Below, in pieces: positions 53,035 to 60,782 of a stretch of 64,000 bases of DNA; the stretch's first letter is position 1, and each line of letters begins with the position of its first letter. The DNA lies in NCBI GenBank assembly GCA_000648925.1, contig JFHF01000018.1, positions 62,001 through 126,000 of the forward strand, given 5' to 3'. A model generated the notes under the pieces. The model searched no databases, was not told where the DNA came from, and saw nothing but the letters and a program-made list of their open reading frames with translations. The position numbers and the translations under genes are program-made. Source of the stretch: Caballeronia jiangsuensis. Lineage in GTDB: Bacteria; Pseudomonadota; Gammaproteobacteria; Burkholderiales; Burkholderiaceae.

Positions 53035-54327
53035 ATGCCGACCGACGATTCCTCCCGCAGCGCCCGCACGATCCCGCCCGAAAGCGCCGCGGCCGTGGGC
53101 GCATTCGTCCACATCGTCGGCGATGCGTTTGCCGCGCTCGGGCGCGAACTCATCGCGATCAGACCGACGCCCGCCCGCGCGCTCTTCGCCACGCAGGCGA
53201 TGCTGTCCGTCGGGCTCGCCGTGGCGCTCGCCTATGCGTTCCACCTGAGCAACATCTGGTGGGCGGCGATCAGCGGCTTCGCGGTGATGCAGTCGAAGTT
53301 CTCCGCGTGCGCGCAGCGCGGCGTGCAGCGCGTGGTCGGCACGGTCGCGGGCGCGATCATCGGCGCGGTGGCGGGCGCGACGATCGGCGACATGCCGTGG
53401 ATCTTCGTGCCGTTCCTCGGCGTGATCGTGGGCGTGTCGGTGTATCGCGCGCTCGTGTCGGATGCGGGCTACGCGTGGGTGCTGGGCGCGGTGACGGCGT
53501 TGATGGTGACGTTCGAGGCGCATCGGCTCGTCTCCGCGGCGGCGACGGCGTCGTTCGCGCTGTTGCGGGTCGCGGAAGTGGTGGTCGGGACGGTGGCGTG
53601 CGTGGCCGTGTCGGCGCTCTTTCATGCGGGCGTGCAGCACTATCGCAAGTCGCGGGGCGCGCCGCCGGTGCCGCGCGCGCAGGCGGCATCCACGGTCGAT
53701 CGTGTCGATGGCGTCAACGCGCAGGCCGTCACCGTCATTCCCTCCGATGCGGCGCAGGCCGTGCAGGCGCTCGATGCGACGCACATCGCGCGCGCCGAGC
53801 AGATCGCGCTCGCGATGCGCAAGCGCCTCGCTTGGCAGAGCGCGTGGTCGGTGATGATCCTGGCATCGCTCGCGTATACGTGGAATCTGTCGGGCTTCGC
53901 GCAGGCGATGGTGACGGCGGTCGCCGTGCTGATTCTGCCCGCATCGGCGCTCGGCAAGCCGACGCACAAGCCGATCGCCGAGCGCATGATCCAGCGCTTC
54001 ATCGGCTGCCTGCTGGCGGGCGCGGTGAGCCTCGCGCTTCTGCCGTTACTGGGCGATAACGCGCTCGCCTGCATGGCGGCGCTGTGCGCGGGCGTGTGGA
54101 TCGGGTGTCACGTGCAGACGGGCACGCAAGGCGCGAGCTATGTCGGACGGCAGTTCAGCATCGCGTTCATCATGGTGTTCGTGCAGGACCATCACTGGTC
54201 GTCGGACCCGATGCCGGCGCTGATGAGGCTCTTGGGGATTCTGGGCGGGATCGTGGTGTTGTCGGGGGTGATGGCGTTAGGCGCGGCGTGGGCCGCGAGA
54301 CGGACATCGCACGTCGCGATGCGGTGA
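53035..54327 (+). CDS. FUSC-family membrane protein (aromatic-acid exporter type)
   Basis: A 430-residue protein with two blocks of hydrophobic helices (about residues 45-200 and 270-420) separated by a soluble stretch, the layout of FUSC/YccS/AaeB-like efflux proteins. The repeat signature is seen twice (WWAAISGFAVMQSKFSACAQRGVQRVVGTVAGAIIG and VTAVAVLILPASALGKPTHKPIAERMIQRFIGCLLAG). It probably exports aromatic or other hydrophobic acids. The ATG at 53035 is chosen because upstream codons look non-coding; the ribosome-binding site is weak. Confidence 0.82.
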   Translation: MPTDDSSRSARTIPPESAAAVGAFVHIVGDAFAALGRELIAIRPTPARALFATQAMLSVGLAVALAYAFHLSNIWWAAISGFAVMQSKFSACAQRGVQRVVGTVAGAIIGAVAGATIGDMPWIFVPFLGVIVGVSVYRALVSDAGYAWVLGAVTALMVTFEAHRLVSAAATASFALLRVAEVVVGTVACVAVSALFHAGVQHYRKSRGAPPVPRAQAASTVDRVDGVNAQAVTVIPSDAAQAVQALDATHIARAEQIALAMRKRLAWQSAWSVMILASLAYTWNLSGFAQAMVTAVAVLILPASALGKPTHKPIAERMIQRFIGCLLAGAVSLALLPLLGDNALACMAALCAGVWIGCHVQTGTQGASYVGRQFSIAFIMVFVQDHHWSSDPMPALMRLLGILGGIVVLSGVMALGAAWAARRTSHVAMR

Positions 54328-54354
54328 ACGACCGTCACCGCATCGCGCGATGCC

Positions 54355-55830
54355 TTAAGCCTCTTCCGCCCAGGCCTGATTCTCCCGCGCCATCAACGCA
54401 CTCGACGCCGCCGGTCCGAACGTCCCCGCCGTATACCCGCGCGGCCGGTCGCCCAGCTCCTTCCAGCCGTTGAGAATCGGCTCGACCCACGTCCACGCCG
54501 CTTCCAGTTCATCGCGACGCATGAAGTGCGTGAGCCTGCCGCGAATCACGTCGATCAACAGACGCTCGTAGGCCTCGGCGCGGCGTTGCGTCATGGCCTG
54601 TTGCAGATCGAGATTGAGCGTGACCGGCTGCATGTGCATGCCGCTGCCCGGCTCCTTCGCCATCATCTGCAACTGGATCGACTCTTCCGGCTGCAACGTG
54701 ATCGTCAGCCGGTTGCCGTAGTGACGCGGACCATCCGGGATGATCGAGAACGGCAGATCCGCGAAATCGATGACGATCTCCGAGCGGCGATTCTGCATGC
54801 GCTTACCGGTGCGCAGGAAAAACGGCACATTCGCCCAGCGCCAGTTGTTGATATGCGCGCGCACGGCGACGAACGTTTCCGCGCGGCTGTCGGGGGGCAC
54901 GTTCTGTTCTTCGAGATAACCCTTCACCGCTTCGCCGCCTACCGCGCCCGCCGTGTACTGGCCGCGCACGGTGTCGCGTGCGGTATCGGCGACGGTCATC
55001 GGCCGCAGCGATTTCAGCACCTTCAGCTTCTCGTCGCGCACGGCGTCCGGATCGAGGGATACCGGCGGCTCCATCGCGACGATGCACAGCAGTTGCAGCA
55101 AGTGGTTCTGCACCATGTCGCGCAATGCGCCGGTGTGATCGTAGAAGCCCGCGCGGCTGCCCACGCCGACCGTCTCCGACACCGTGATCTGCACGCTCTT
55201 GATATACGGCGCCTGCCACAGCGGCCCGAAGATCGCATTGCCGAAGCGCAGCACCATCAGGTTCTGCACGGTTTCCTTGCCGAGATAATGGTCGATGCGA
55301 TAGATCTGCTCTTCCTTGAAATGCTTGCCGACGGCGTCGTTGATCGCGCGCGCGGAGGCGAGATCGTGGCCGAGCGGCTTTTCCAGCACGACGCGCGCGT
55401 GGTCGTCGAGAATGCCGGCGTTGTCGAGGTTCTCGCAAATGGTCACGAAAAGCTCCGGCGACGTCGACAGATAAAGCACGCGCTGCGAGCCCGGACGCAC
55501 GGCCTGCGCGAGACGCTGGAAGTCGCCGGGATTCTCGACGTCGACGCGCACGTAGTCGAAGAGCGCGAGAAATTTGTCCCACGACTGCGCGTCGAACGCT
55601 TTCGCGTCGATGAACGGACGCGCCTGTTCTTCCATGAAATTCTTGAGGTAATCCTCGCGCGCCCAGTCCTTGCGGCCGATCGCGAGAATGCGCGTGTCGG
55701 CGGGCAGGTTGCAGTGCATGTGCGCCATATAAAGCGCGGGCAGCAGCTTGCGCGCCGCCAGGTCTCCGCCGCCGCCGAAGATGATCATGTCGAGCGGGCG
55801 TTCATTCGAGGGAGCAGTTGGATTCGTCAT
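54355..55830 (-). CDS. zwf: Glucose-6-phosphate 1-dehydrogenase
   Basis: A 491-residue G6PD. It has the N-terminal NADP-binding IIFGGGGDLAARKLLPALYMAH, the active-site motif RIDHYLGKETVQNLMVLRFGN, and the C-terminal structural parts LTITLQPEESIQLQMMAKEPGSGM. Normal length. Commits glucose-6-phosphate to the Entner-Doudoroff or pentose-phosphate route. It is encoded alone here, without edd, pgl or glk neighbours; a LysR gene follows on the other side of its promoter region. Confidence 0.96.
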   Translation of the reverse strand: MTNPTAPSNERPLDMIIFGGGGDLAARKLLPALYMAHMHCNLPADTRILAIGRKDWAREDYLKNFMEEQARPFIDAKAFDAQSWDKFLALFDYVRVDVENPGDFQRLAQAVRPGSQRVLYLSTSPELFVTICENLDNAGILDDHARVVLEKPLGHDLASARAINDAVGKHFKEEQIYRIDHYLGKETVQNLMVLRFGNAIFGPLWQAPYIKSVQITVSETVGVGSRAGFYDHTGALRDMVQNHLLQLLCIVAMEPPVSLDPDAVRDEKLKVLKSLRPMTVADTARDTVRGQYTAGAVGGEAVKGYLEEQNVPPDSRAETFVAVRAHINNWRWANVPFFLRTGKRMQNRRSEIVIDFADLPFSIIPDGPRHYGNRLTITLQPEESIQLQMMAKEPGSGMHMQPVTLNLDLQQAMTQRRAEAYERLLIDVIRGRLTHFMRRDELEAAWTWVEPILNGWKELGDRPRGYTAGTFGPAASSALMARENQAWAEEA

Positions 55831-56005
55831 GGTGCGTGAGCCGGTAAAGGTTCAGAAAAGCCGAAAGCGCGCCGATCGGTGCGATCGTTCGAGACAGCTA
55901 TGTTGCATGTTTTGCCGCTACTTTGCACGGCAGTCGTGCTAACGCCCGTTCGATTCGCCGGACGATGGACGAAATGTCACTCGCGGCGCGTATGTTTAGC
56001 GCGCT

Positions 56006-56905
56006 TCAGCGCAACGAGTCGTCCGCTCGCAGCGTCGACACGGCGAGATCGAGGAATGCGCGCACCTTCTGCGTGACATGGCGTCCTTCGCGATGCACGA
56101 GATGGATCGGCAAGGGCGGCGGCTCGAATTCGGGCAGCACGATCACGAGACGCCCCTCGCTGACATCCTGCGCGACCTGATACGACATGAGCCGCGCGAT
56201 GCCGAAATCCGCGAGCGCGGCGGCAATCGCGGAATCGTTGGTGGTCGTCGAGATTCGCGGATGAGCGCGCACGAGAAACTGCCGCTCGCCGTCCTGAAGG
56301 CGCCATTCCGGCGACGACGACGAACCCGTCGACGCGATGATCACATGCTCCGCGAGATCGTCGGGATGACGCGGCGTGCCGTGCGCTTCGAGATAGGCGG
56401 GCGACGCGCACAGCACGCGCCGCACGCGTCCGACGTTGATCGCCTGCAACGAGGAGTCCGGCAATTGCGCGATGCGCACCGCCACGTCGATGCCCTCGTC
56501 GACGAGATTCACGACGCGATCGACGAACCAGCAGCTCGCATCGGCTTCGGGATAACGGCGCAGATAGTCGAGCACGACCGGCGTGACGTGCAGCCGGCCG
56601 AACATCACCGGCGCGGTGATCGAGAGCAGACCGCGCGGCGACGAATGCGTGCCCGTCGCGGAAAGCTCGGCGGTATCGATCTCGCCGAGAATGCGCCGGC
56701 AGTCCTCGAAATAGCCGCTGCCGGCGTCGGTGAGACGCACGACGCGCGTCGTGCGCGTGAGCAGGCGCACGCCGAGATGCTCTTCGAGCTCCGTCACGAC
56801 GCGGCTCACGACCGACGGCGAGACATCGAGCTTGCGCGCCGCCGATGCGAAGCCACCGGTTTCGACCACCGTGACGAAGGTCGTCATTGCCTGTATACGG
56901 TCCAT
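56006..56905 (-). CDS. LysR-family regulator
   Basis: A 299-residue LysR protein: MDRIQAMTTFVTVVETGGFASAARKLDVSPSVVSRVVTELEEHLGVRLLTRTTRVVRLTDAG, then a standard sensor domain with LLSITAPVMFGRLHVTPVV. The ATG at 56905 begins the canonical wHTH; the longer reading is unsupported. It lies 91 bp downstream of, and on the same strand as, the oxidoreductase fusion gene, and is a plausible regulator of it. Confidence 0.88.
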   Translation of the reverse strand: MDRIQAMTTFVTVVETGGFASAARKLDVSPSVVSRVVTELEEHLGVRLLTRTTRVVRLTDAGSGYFEDCRRILGEIDTAELSATGTHSSPRGLLSITAPVMFGRLHVTPVVLDYLRRYPEADASCWFVDRVVNLVDEGIDVAVRIAQLPDSSLQAINVGRVRRVLCASPAYLEAHGTPRHPDDLAEHVIIASTGSSSSPEWRLQDGERQFLVRAHPRISTTTNDSAIAAALADFGIARLMSYQVAQDVSEGRLVIVLPEFEPPPLPIHLVHREGRHVTQKVRAFLDLAVSTLRADDSLR

Positions 56906-56996
56906 GGGAGAGCCCGAGGCATGCAAGCATGAAGGATGCCGTGCATTCTCGGGGATATATGCGCGGGGCACAATCCACGACCGCTTCACACAGGAA

Positions 56997-59084
56997 TCAA
57001 AGATCGAGTTCCAGCTTGCCGCCCTCGTCCGCGGCGGGCACTGCGCAACAGATCAGCGCTTCGTCGTCGCCGACATGGAAAGCCGGCTCGCTTTCATACG
57101 ACACCGCGCCCTGCGCGATGCGCGTCCTGCACGTGCCGCACGTGCCGCCCCGGCAGTTGAACTCCGGCGAAAGGCCGCTCGCTTCGGCGAGTTCCAGCAA
57201 AGTGCCGCTGCCGGGTTTCCATTGCGCGCTCGTGCCCGACTTCAGGAATTCGATCTTCACCGGCTCGGTCGCGGCGGGGCGCATCGGCTTCACGTCGGCG
57301 CCGCGATCCGCTGTGCGCTTCAGCGCCGAAGGACCGAACGCTTCCGCGTGAATGCGTCCGTCGGAGACATTGAGCGCGCGCAGGCCGTCGTAGATCGACT
57401 GCATGAACGTGCCCGGACCGCACAGATAGAAGTCGTAGTCGTTGAAGGGCAGGCGGCTCGTCAGCAGATCGATGTCGATGCGCCCCGATGCATCGTAATC
57501 GCGCCCGAGCTGCGCGCCGTTTGTGTCGCTCAGCACGCGGATCACGTTCACTGCGCCGCCCGCGCTTTGCTCGAGCGCATCGATTTCCTGCGCGAACGCG
57601 CGGCTCGCGAGCGAATGCGACGACACGATCATCCATACCGGACGAACGCGGCGCTTTCTCAGGCCTTCATAGACCACGTGCCGGAGCATCGCGAGCATCG
57701 GCGTGATGCCGACGCCCGCCGCCATCAGCACGGCCGGGCGATGCTCCAGCGCATCGATCGTGAAGTCGCCGGCGGGCGCGCGCGCTTCGATCGCGTCGCC
57801 GACCTTCAGCGTGTCGTGCAGATGCGCCGATACCCGTCCGTCGCGCTTCACGCTGATGCGATACAGCCCGTCCGATGGCGCTACCGACAGCGTGTACGTG
57901 CGGATCAGCGGTTTCGCATCGCCCGGCGGCGTGACGCGGATCGGCAGATGCTGGCCGGCCTTGTGCGGAACGATGCCCGCGCCATCGGCCGGTTCGAGAT
58001 GGAAGGAGCGGATCGAATCGCTTTCATCGACGATCTTGCTCACGCGGAACGTCCGCCATACGTTCGCGAGCGCGGCTGCCTTGAGGCGCTCGGCCACCTG
58101 ATCCCAGTCGCCGGTCATCAGCGAATTGGGCGACGCGCCTTCGCTGCGCGCCTTCCACCGCAACGGCAGCGCGCCCGCGCGATACACGATGCGGCGCGGC
58201 GTGAAGCGCCACAGCCGTTCCGCGCCCTGGAACGCGGCGGTTTCCCGGGAATCGAGCAGCACTTCGGCGTGGCCCGCGAGTTGCAGCACGTCGCCGGTGT
58301 CGAAGTCCTCGAACACGAGTCCCGCGCGGCCGTTCACGAGGATGTTGCCGAGCGTGTTGAAGAAGAGATTGCCCGCGAAATCCGGGATGGTGAGCGTGCC
58401 GTCGTCCGCGAGGCGCACGAAGCCCGGCTTGCCGCCGCGATGCGACACGTCCACTTGCCGATGCCCGTCCTCGCGATCGAAATACGACGCGACGAAGAAC
58501 GTGTCCGCGCCCGTGATCATCGCCTTGGCGCGCGGCGAAAGCGCGTCGGGCATGACCGGCTGCACGGACGAAGATACGGCCGGATCGCGCACGAATTCGA
58601 AATCGCGCAACTGGATGTATTGCGGGCAATTGCCGTAGCTCTGCTCGACGGCCACGTCGAATGCGACGTTCGCGCCATCGCGGCGGATCACGCCGTTCAT
58701 GCGGTTGCGCCGGCGCGTGTGCAACTCGATGCCGAGCAGGCCGATCGACGCGCCGTCGTTCATGCCGGCGTCGGCGGGATCGAGCGGATCGCGCGCGCGG
58801 CTCATCGACAGGGTTTTCGAGTCCGGCGTGCGCATGAAGCCAGGATGGCCGGCGAGCAGCGTCGCCCACGGATCGCCGTGTTCGTCGACCGCGCCCGCCA
58901 CGATGAACGGCAACTGCGCGAAGAACTGGCGATGCTGCTCCGGCATATGATCGCGCACGACGCGCCGTCCGACGCCGTCCATGCGCTCATCGACGCCGAA
59001 AGCCTTCTGGATGGCGATTTCGCCGGGATGCCACGGCGAGGGCGTGGCGACTTTTGGAACATCGGCGAGCGCGGAAGCGGACAT
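56997..59084 (-). CDS. Three-part fusion: PNPOx-like flavin domain, FNR-type reductase and 2Fe-2S ferredoxin
   Basis: A 695-residue multidomain redox protein. Residues about 1-330 form a split-barrel pyridoxamine-phosphate-oxidase-like domain (QLPFIVAGAVDEHGDPWATLLAGHPGF). Residues about 345-590 form a ferredoxin-NADP reductase-type module (GQHLPIRVTP, IRTYTLSVAPSDGLYRISVK, LMAAGVGITPMLAML, DFYLCGPGTFMQSI). Residues about 605-695 form a plant-type 2Fe-2S domain with C644, C649, C652 and C679/C680. Electrons should flow from NAD(P)H via FAD to the iron-sulfur centre and then to the flavin domain or an outside acceptor. gst is just upstream on the same strand. Confidence 0.87.
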   Translation of the reverse strand: MSASALADVPKVATPSPWHPGEIAIQKAFGVDERMDGVGRRVVRDHMPEQHRQFFAQLPFIVAGAVDEHGDPWATLLAGHPGFMRTPDSKTLSMSRARDPLDPADAGMNDGASIGLLGIELHTRRRNRMNGVIRRDGANVAFDVAVEQSYGNCPQYIQLRDFEFVRDPAVSSSVQPVMPDALSPRAKAMITGADTFFVASYFDREDGHRQVDVSHRGGKPGFVRLADDGTLTIPDFAGNLFFNTLGNILVNGRAGLVFEDFDTGDVLQLAGHAEVLLDSRETAAFQGAERLWRFTPRRIVYRAGALPLRWKARSEGASPNSLMTGDWDQVAERLKAAALANVWRTFRVSKIVDESDSIRSFHLEPADGAGIVPHKAGQHLPIRVTPPGDAKPLIRTYTLSVAPSDGLYRISVKRDGRVSAHLHDTLKVGDAIEARAPAGDFTIDALEHRPAVLMAAGVGITPMLAMLRHVVYEGLRKRRVRPVWMIVSSHSLASRAFAQEIDALEQSAGGAVNVIRVLSDTNGAQLGRDYDASGRIDIDLLTSRLPFNDYDFYLCGPGTFMQSIYDGLRALNVSDGRIHAEAFGPSALKRTADRGADVKPMRPAATEPVKIEFLKSGTSAQWKPGSGTLLELAEASGLSPEFNCRGGTCGTCRTRIAQGAVSYESEPAFHVGDDEALICCAVPAADEGGKLELDL

Positions 59085-59107
59085 GATCGGATGCCTCTTC
59101 GATTCAG

Positions 59108-59131
59108 GCGCGGCGGCGGAAGCCGCCGCGC
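59108..59131. repeat. GC-rich hairpin between gst and the fusion gene
   Basis: GCGCGGCGGC-GGAA-GCCGCCGCGC, perfect 10-bp arms 5 bp after the gst stop, without a T-run. It may weaken read-through into the fusion gene or stabilise the gst transcript 3' end. Confidence 0.55.
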
Positions 59132-59136
59132 TAACT

Positions 59137-59757
59137 TTACGCCGCGAGACCCGCGGCTGTCTTTTGGAACGGCACGAAGCCGGGCAGCGCTTCGACGCGC
59201 GCGAGCCACGCGTTCACGTTCGCGTAGCCGGAGATATCGACGTTGCCTTCGGGCGCGCTCGAGATATAGCTGTAGAGCGCGATATCCGCGATGGTCGGAT
59301 GCGCGGCGCCGGTATCCGCGATCCAGTCGCGCTGCGCCAGTTCCGCATCGATCACCTTGAGCACGGCGTGCGCGCGGGCGATGACTTCCTCCGCGTTGAA
59401 TGTCGCGCCGAACACGGTGATGAGACGCGCCGCGCCGGGTCCGAACGCGATCTGACCGGCCGCGACCGAGAGCCAGCGCTGCACGGCGGCGGCTTCGGCG
59501 GGGGTGTCGGGCAGCCATTTCGTGGCGCCGGCCTTCTTCGCGAGATAGACGAGGATCGCGTTCGAATCGGCGATGACCGCATCGCCGTCGATGAGCACGG
59601 GAATCTGGCCGAAGCGATTCAGCTTGAGGTATTCGGGCGTCTTGTGCGCGGCGGCCGCGAGATCGACGAATTCTGCTTCGTGATCGATTCCGAGCAGATT
59701 CAGAAAGAGACGCGCGCGGTGCGCATGCCCGGACAGCGGATGGTAGTAGATCTTCAC
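59137..59757 (-). CDS. Glutathione S-transferase family protein
   Basis: A 206-residue GST. The thioredoxin-like N-terminal domain is [32 protein letters not shown] with the Ser/His-containing loop and the cis-Pro motif [26 protein letters not shown]; the helical C-terminal domain completes normal length. The start is a GTG at 59757 with GGGAA upstream; no ATG gives the right N-terminus. A striking inverted repeat lies 98-128 bp upstream. Confidence 0.87.
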   Translation of the reverse strand: MKIYYHPLSGHAHRARLFLNLLGIDHEAEFVDLAAAAHKTPEYLKLNRFGQIPVLIDGDAVIADSNAILVYLAKKAGATKWLPDTPAEAAAVQRWLSVAAGQIAFGPGAARLITVFGATFNAEEVIARAHAVLKVIDAELAQRDWIADTGAAHPTIADIALYSYISSAPEGNVDISGYANVNAWLARVEALPGFVPFQKTAAGLAA

Positions 59758-59854
59758 GGCAGATTCCCTGATTCGGTTGGCGGCCGGGAGAGGTCCCGTC
59801 CTGTGAATCAAGTATCGGTTTTTGCCGTGAGAAGGAGAATAGCGGCGGAATTCA

Positions 59855-59885
59855 AATCACCATTCTCGAAACGAGAATGGTGATT
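59855..59885. promoter_or_regulatory. 14-bp inverted repeat upstream of gst
   Basis: AATCACCATTCTCG, AAA, then its exact complement CGAGAATGGTGATT. There is no T-run on either strand, and it is 98 bp before the gst GTG and 31 bp after the stop of the next gene, so a regulator operator is likelier than a terminator. The inner ATTCTCG-AAA-CGAGAAT is suited to a dimeric regulator. Confidence 0.68.
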
Positions 59886-59915
59886 GCGAGTTTCGTTGCT
59901 TCGCTCACGCGATAT

Positions 59916-60218
59916 CTATTCGCCGCGCGGCACGTTCGCCTTGTTGCCCGCGAGCGGTGAGCCGTAGCCGCCGCTGTTGGCGTTGTTCGGAAGACCGTTG
60001 ACGAGCTGCGCGCGCGGATCGCTCGGATTGAGATTGAGCTCGCCCGCCTGCGCGTTGCCGTGCGTCGGATATTGACTGCCGAGCGGCGCGTTCGGCATGA
60101 GCTTCGTGCTGTTCTGCGGCGCGTACATGTCGGTTTCGACGCTCGGATGCAACTGCGCGAAAGCCGATGTGGCGGCAAAGGCGGATGCGAAAACGAATGC
60201 GGCACAAGTCACTTTCAT
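59916..60218 (-). CDS. Small secreted hypothetical protein
   Basis: A 100-residue protein with a clear signal peptide (MKVTCAAFVFASAFAATSAFA) and a mature Pro/Asn/Gly-rich, low-complexity hydrophilic part (LHPSVETDMYAPQNSTKLMP and on). No Cys pairs or family motif in the mature part. Resembles small periplasmic proteins often found in Burkholderia but has no known role. AGGGAG precedes the ATG. Confidence 0.75.
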   Translation of the reverse strand: MKVTCAAFVFASAFAATSAFAQLHPSVETDMYAPQNSTKLMPNAPLGSQYPTHGNAQAGELNLNPSDPRAQLVNGLPNNANSGGYGSPLAGNKANVPRGE

Positions 60219-60320
60219 GGTCGACTCCCTGCAAAGTCACATTCAGTGTAGTCCGCGTGCGGGACGAAACGCGCCATCACCCTTTCGCCGACCAGTCCAG
60301 CCTTTGTTCTTTCGCGATGC

Positions 60321-60503
60321 CTACTTCCGGTGCTTCTTGAGCTTGGCCCGGCGCCTGGGCCTTTCGTCGATGATGCGCGCGCGATGCTTGTCCTTCATCT
60401 TCTTCCATTGCTTGCATTCGTCCTTCGTGCGCAGACAGCCGATACAGAGACCAGTCTTCTCGTCGAACTTGCAGATGCTGATGCAGGGTGAATCGACTGC
60501 CAT
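60321..60503 (-). CDS. DUF1289 family protein
   Basis: A 60-residue protein of the DUF1289 family: MAVDSPCISICKFDEKTGLC and GCLRTKDECKQW carry four conserved Cys that could bind a metal or iron-sulfur cluster; the C-terminus is very basic. AAGGACATC precedes the ATG at 60503; the longer upstream reading is unlikely. Confidence 0.85.
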   Translation of the reverse strand: MAVDSPCISICKFDEKTGLCIGCLRTKDECKQWKKMKDKHRARIIDERPRRRAKLKKHRK

Positions 60504-60615
60504 GATGTCCTTTTCCAAGAGCGGCGGCGAAAAGCCAATGTCGCATGCGCGCGGTTCGCGCATCCAACTGATTGTTTCGATCATGTCGATAGAGCACGAC
60601 GCGGACCCGCGCCGT

Positions 60616-60632
60616 TCCCGTATCGCCTCACC
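60616..60632 (+). repeat. Dispersed iteron copy
   Basis: TCCCG-TATCGC-CTCACC, an exact core match in the intergenic region between the DUF1289 gene and the AI-2E permease gene, about 44.6 kb from the origin field. Confidence 0.72.
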
Positions 60633-60659
60633 GTTGAAGCGATTGCAGTAGAATTCGGC

Positions 60660-60676
60660 TCCCGAATAGACTCACC
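60660..60676 (+). repeat. Dispersed iteron copy
   Basis: TCCCG-AATAGA-CTCACC, an exact core match 44 bp after the previous copy, same orientation, the spacing being twice the 22-bp period of the phased origin iterons. Confidence 0.74.
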
Positions 60677-60782
60677 TCAATGGCGACGGGCGCTGGCGCT
60701 ACGGCATGCGCCTTGCTTGATCGTTGCTTGCTCCGCACAGTCGTGCGCCGCCGGACTTCCTATAGAAAGCGAGCCAATCCCC

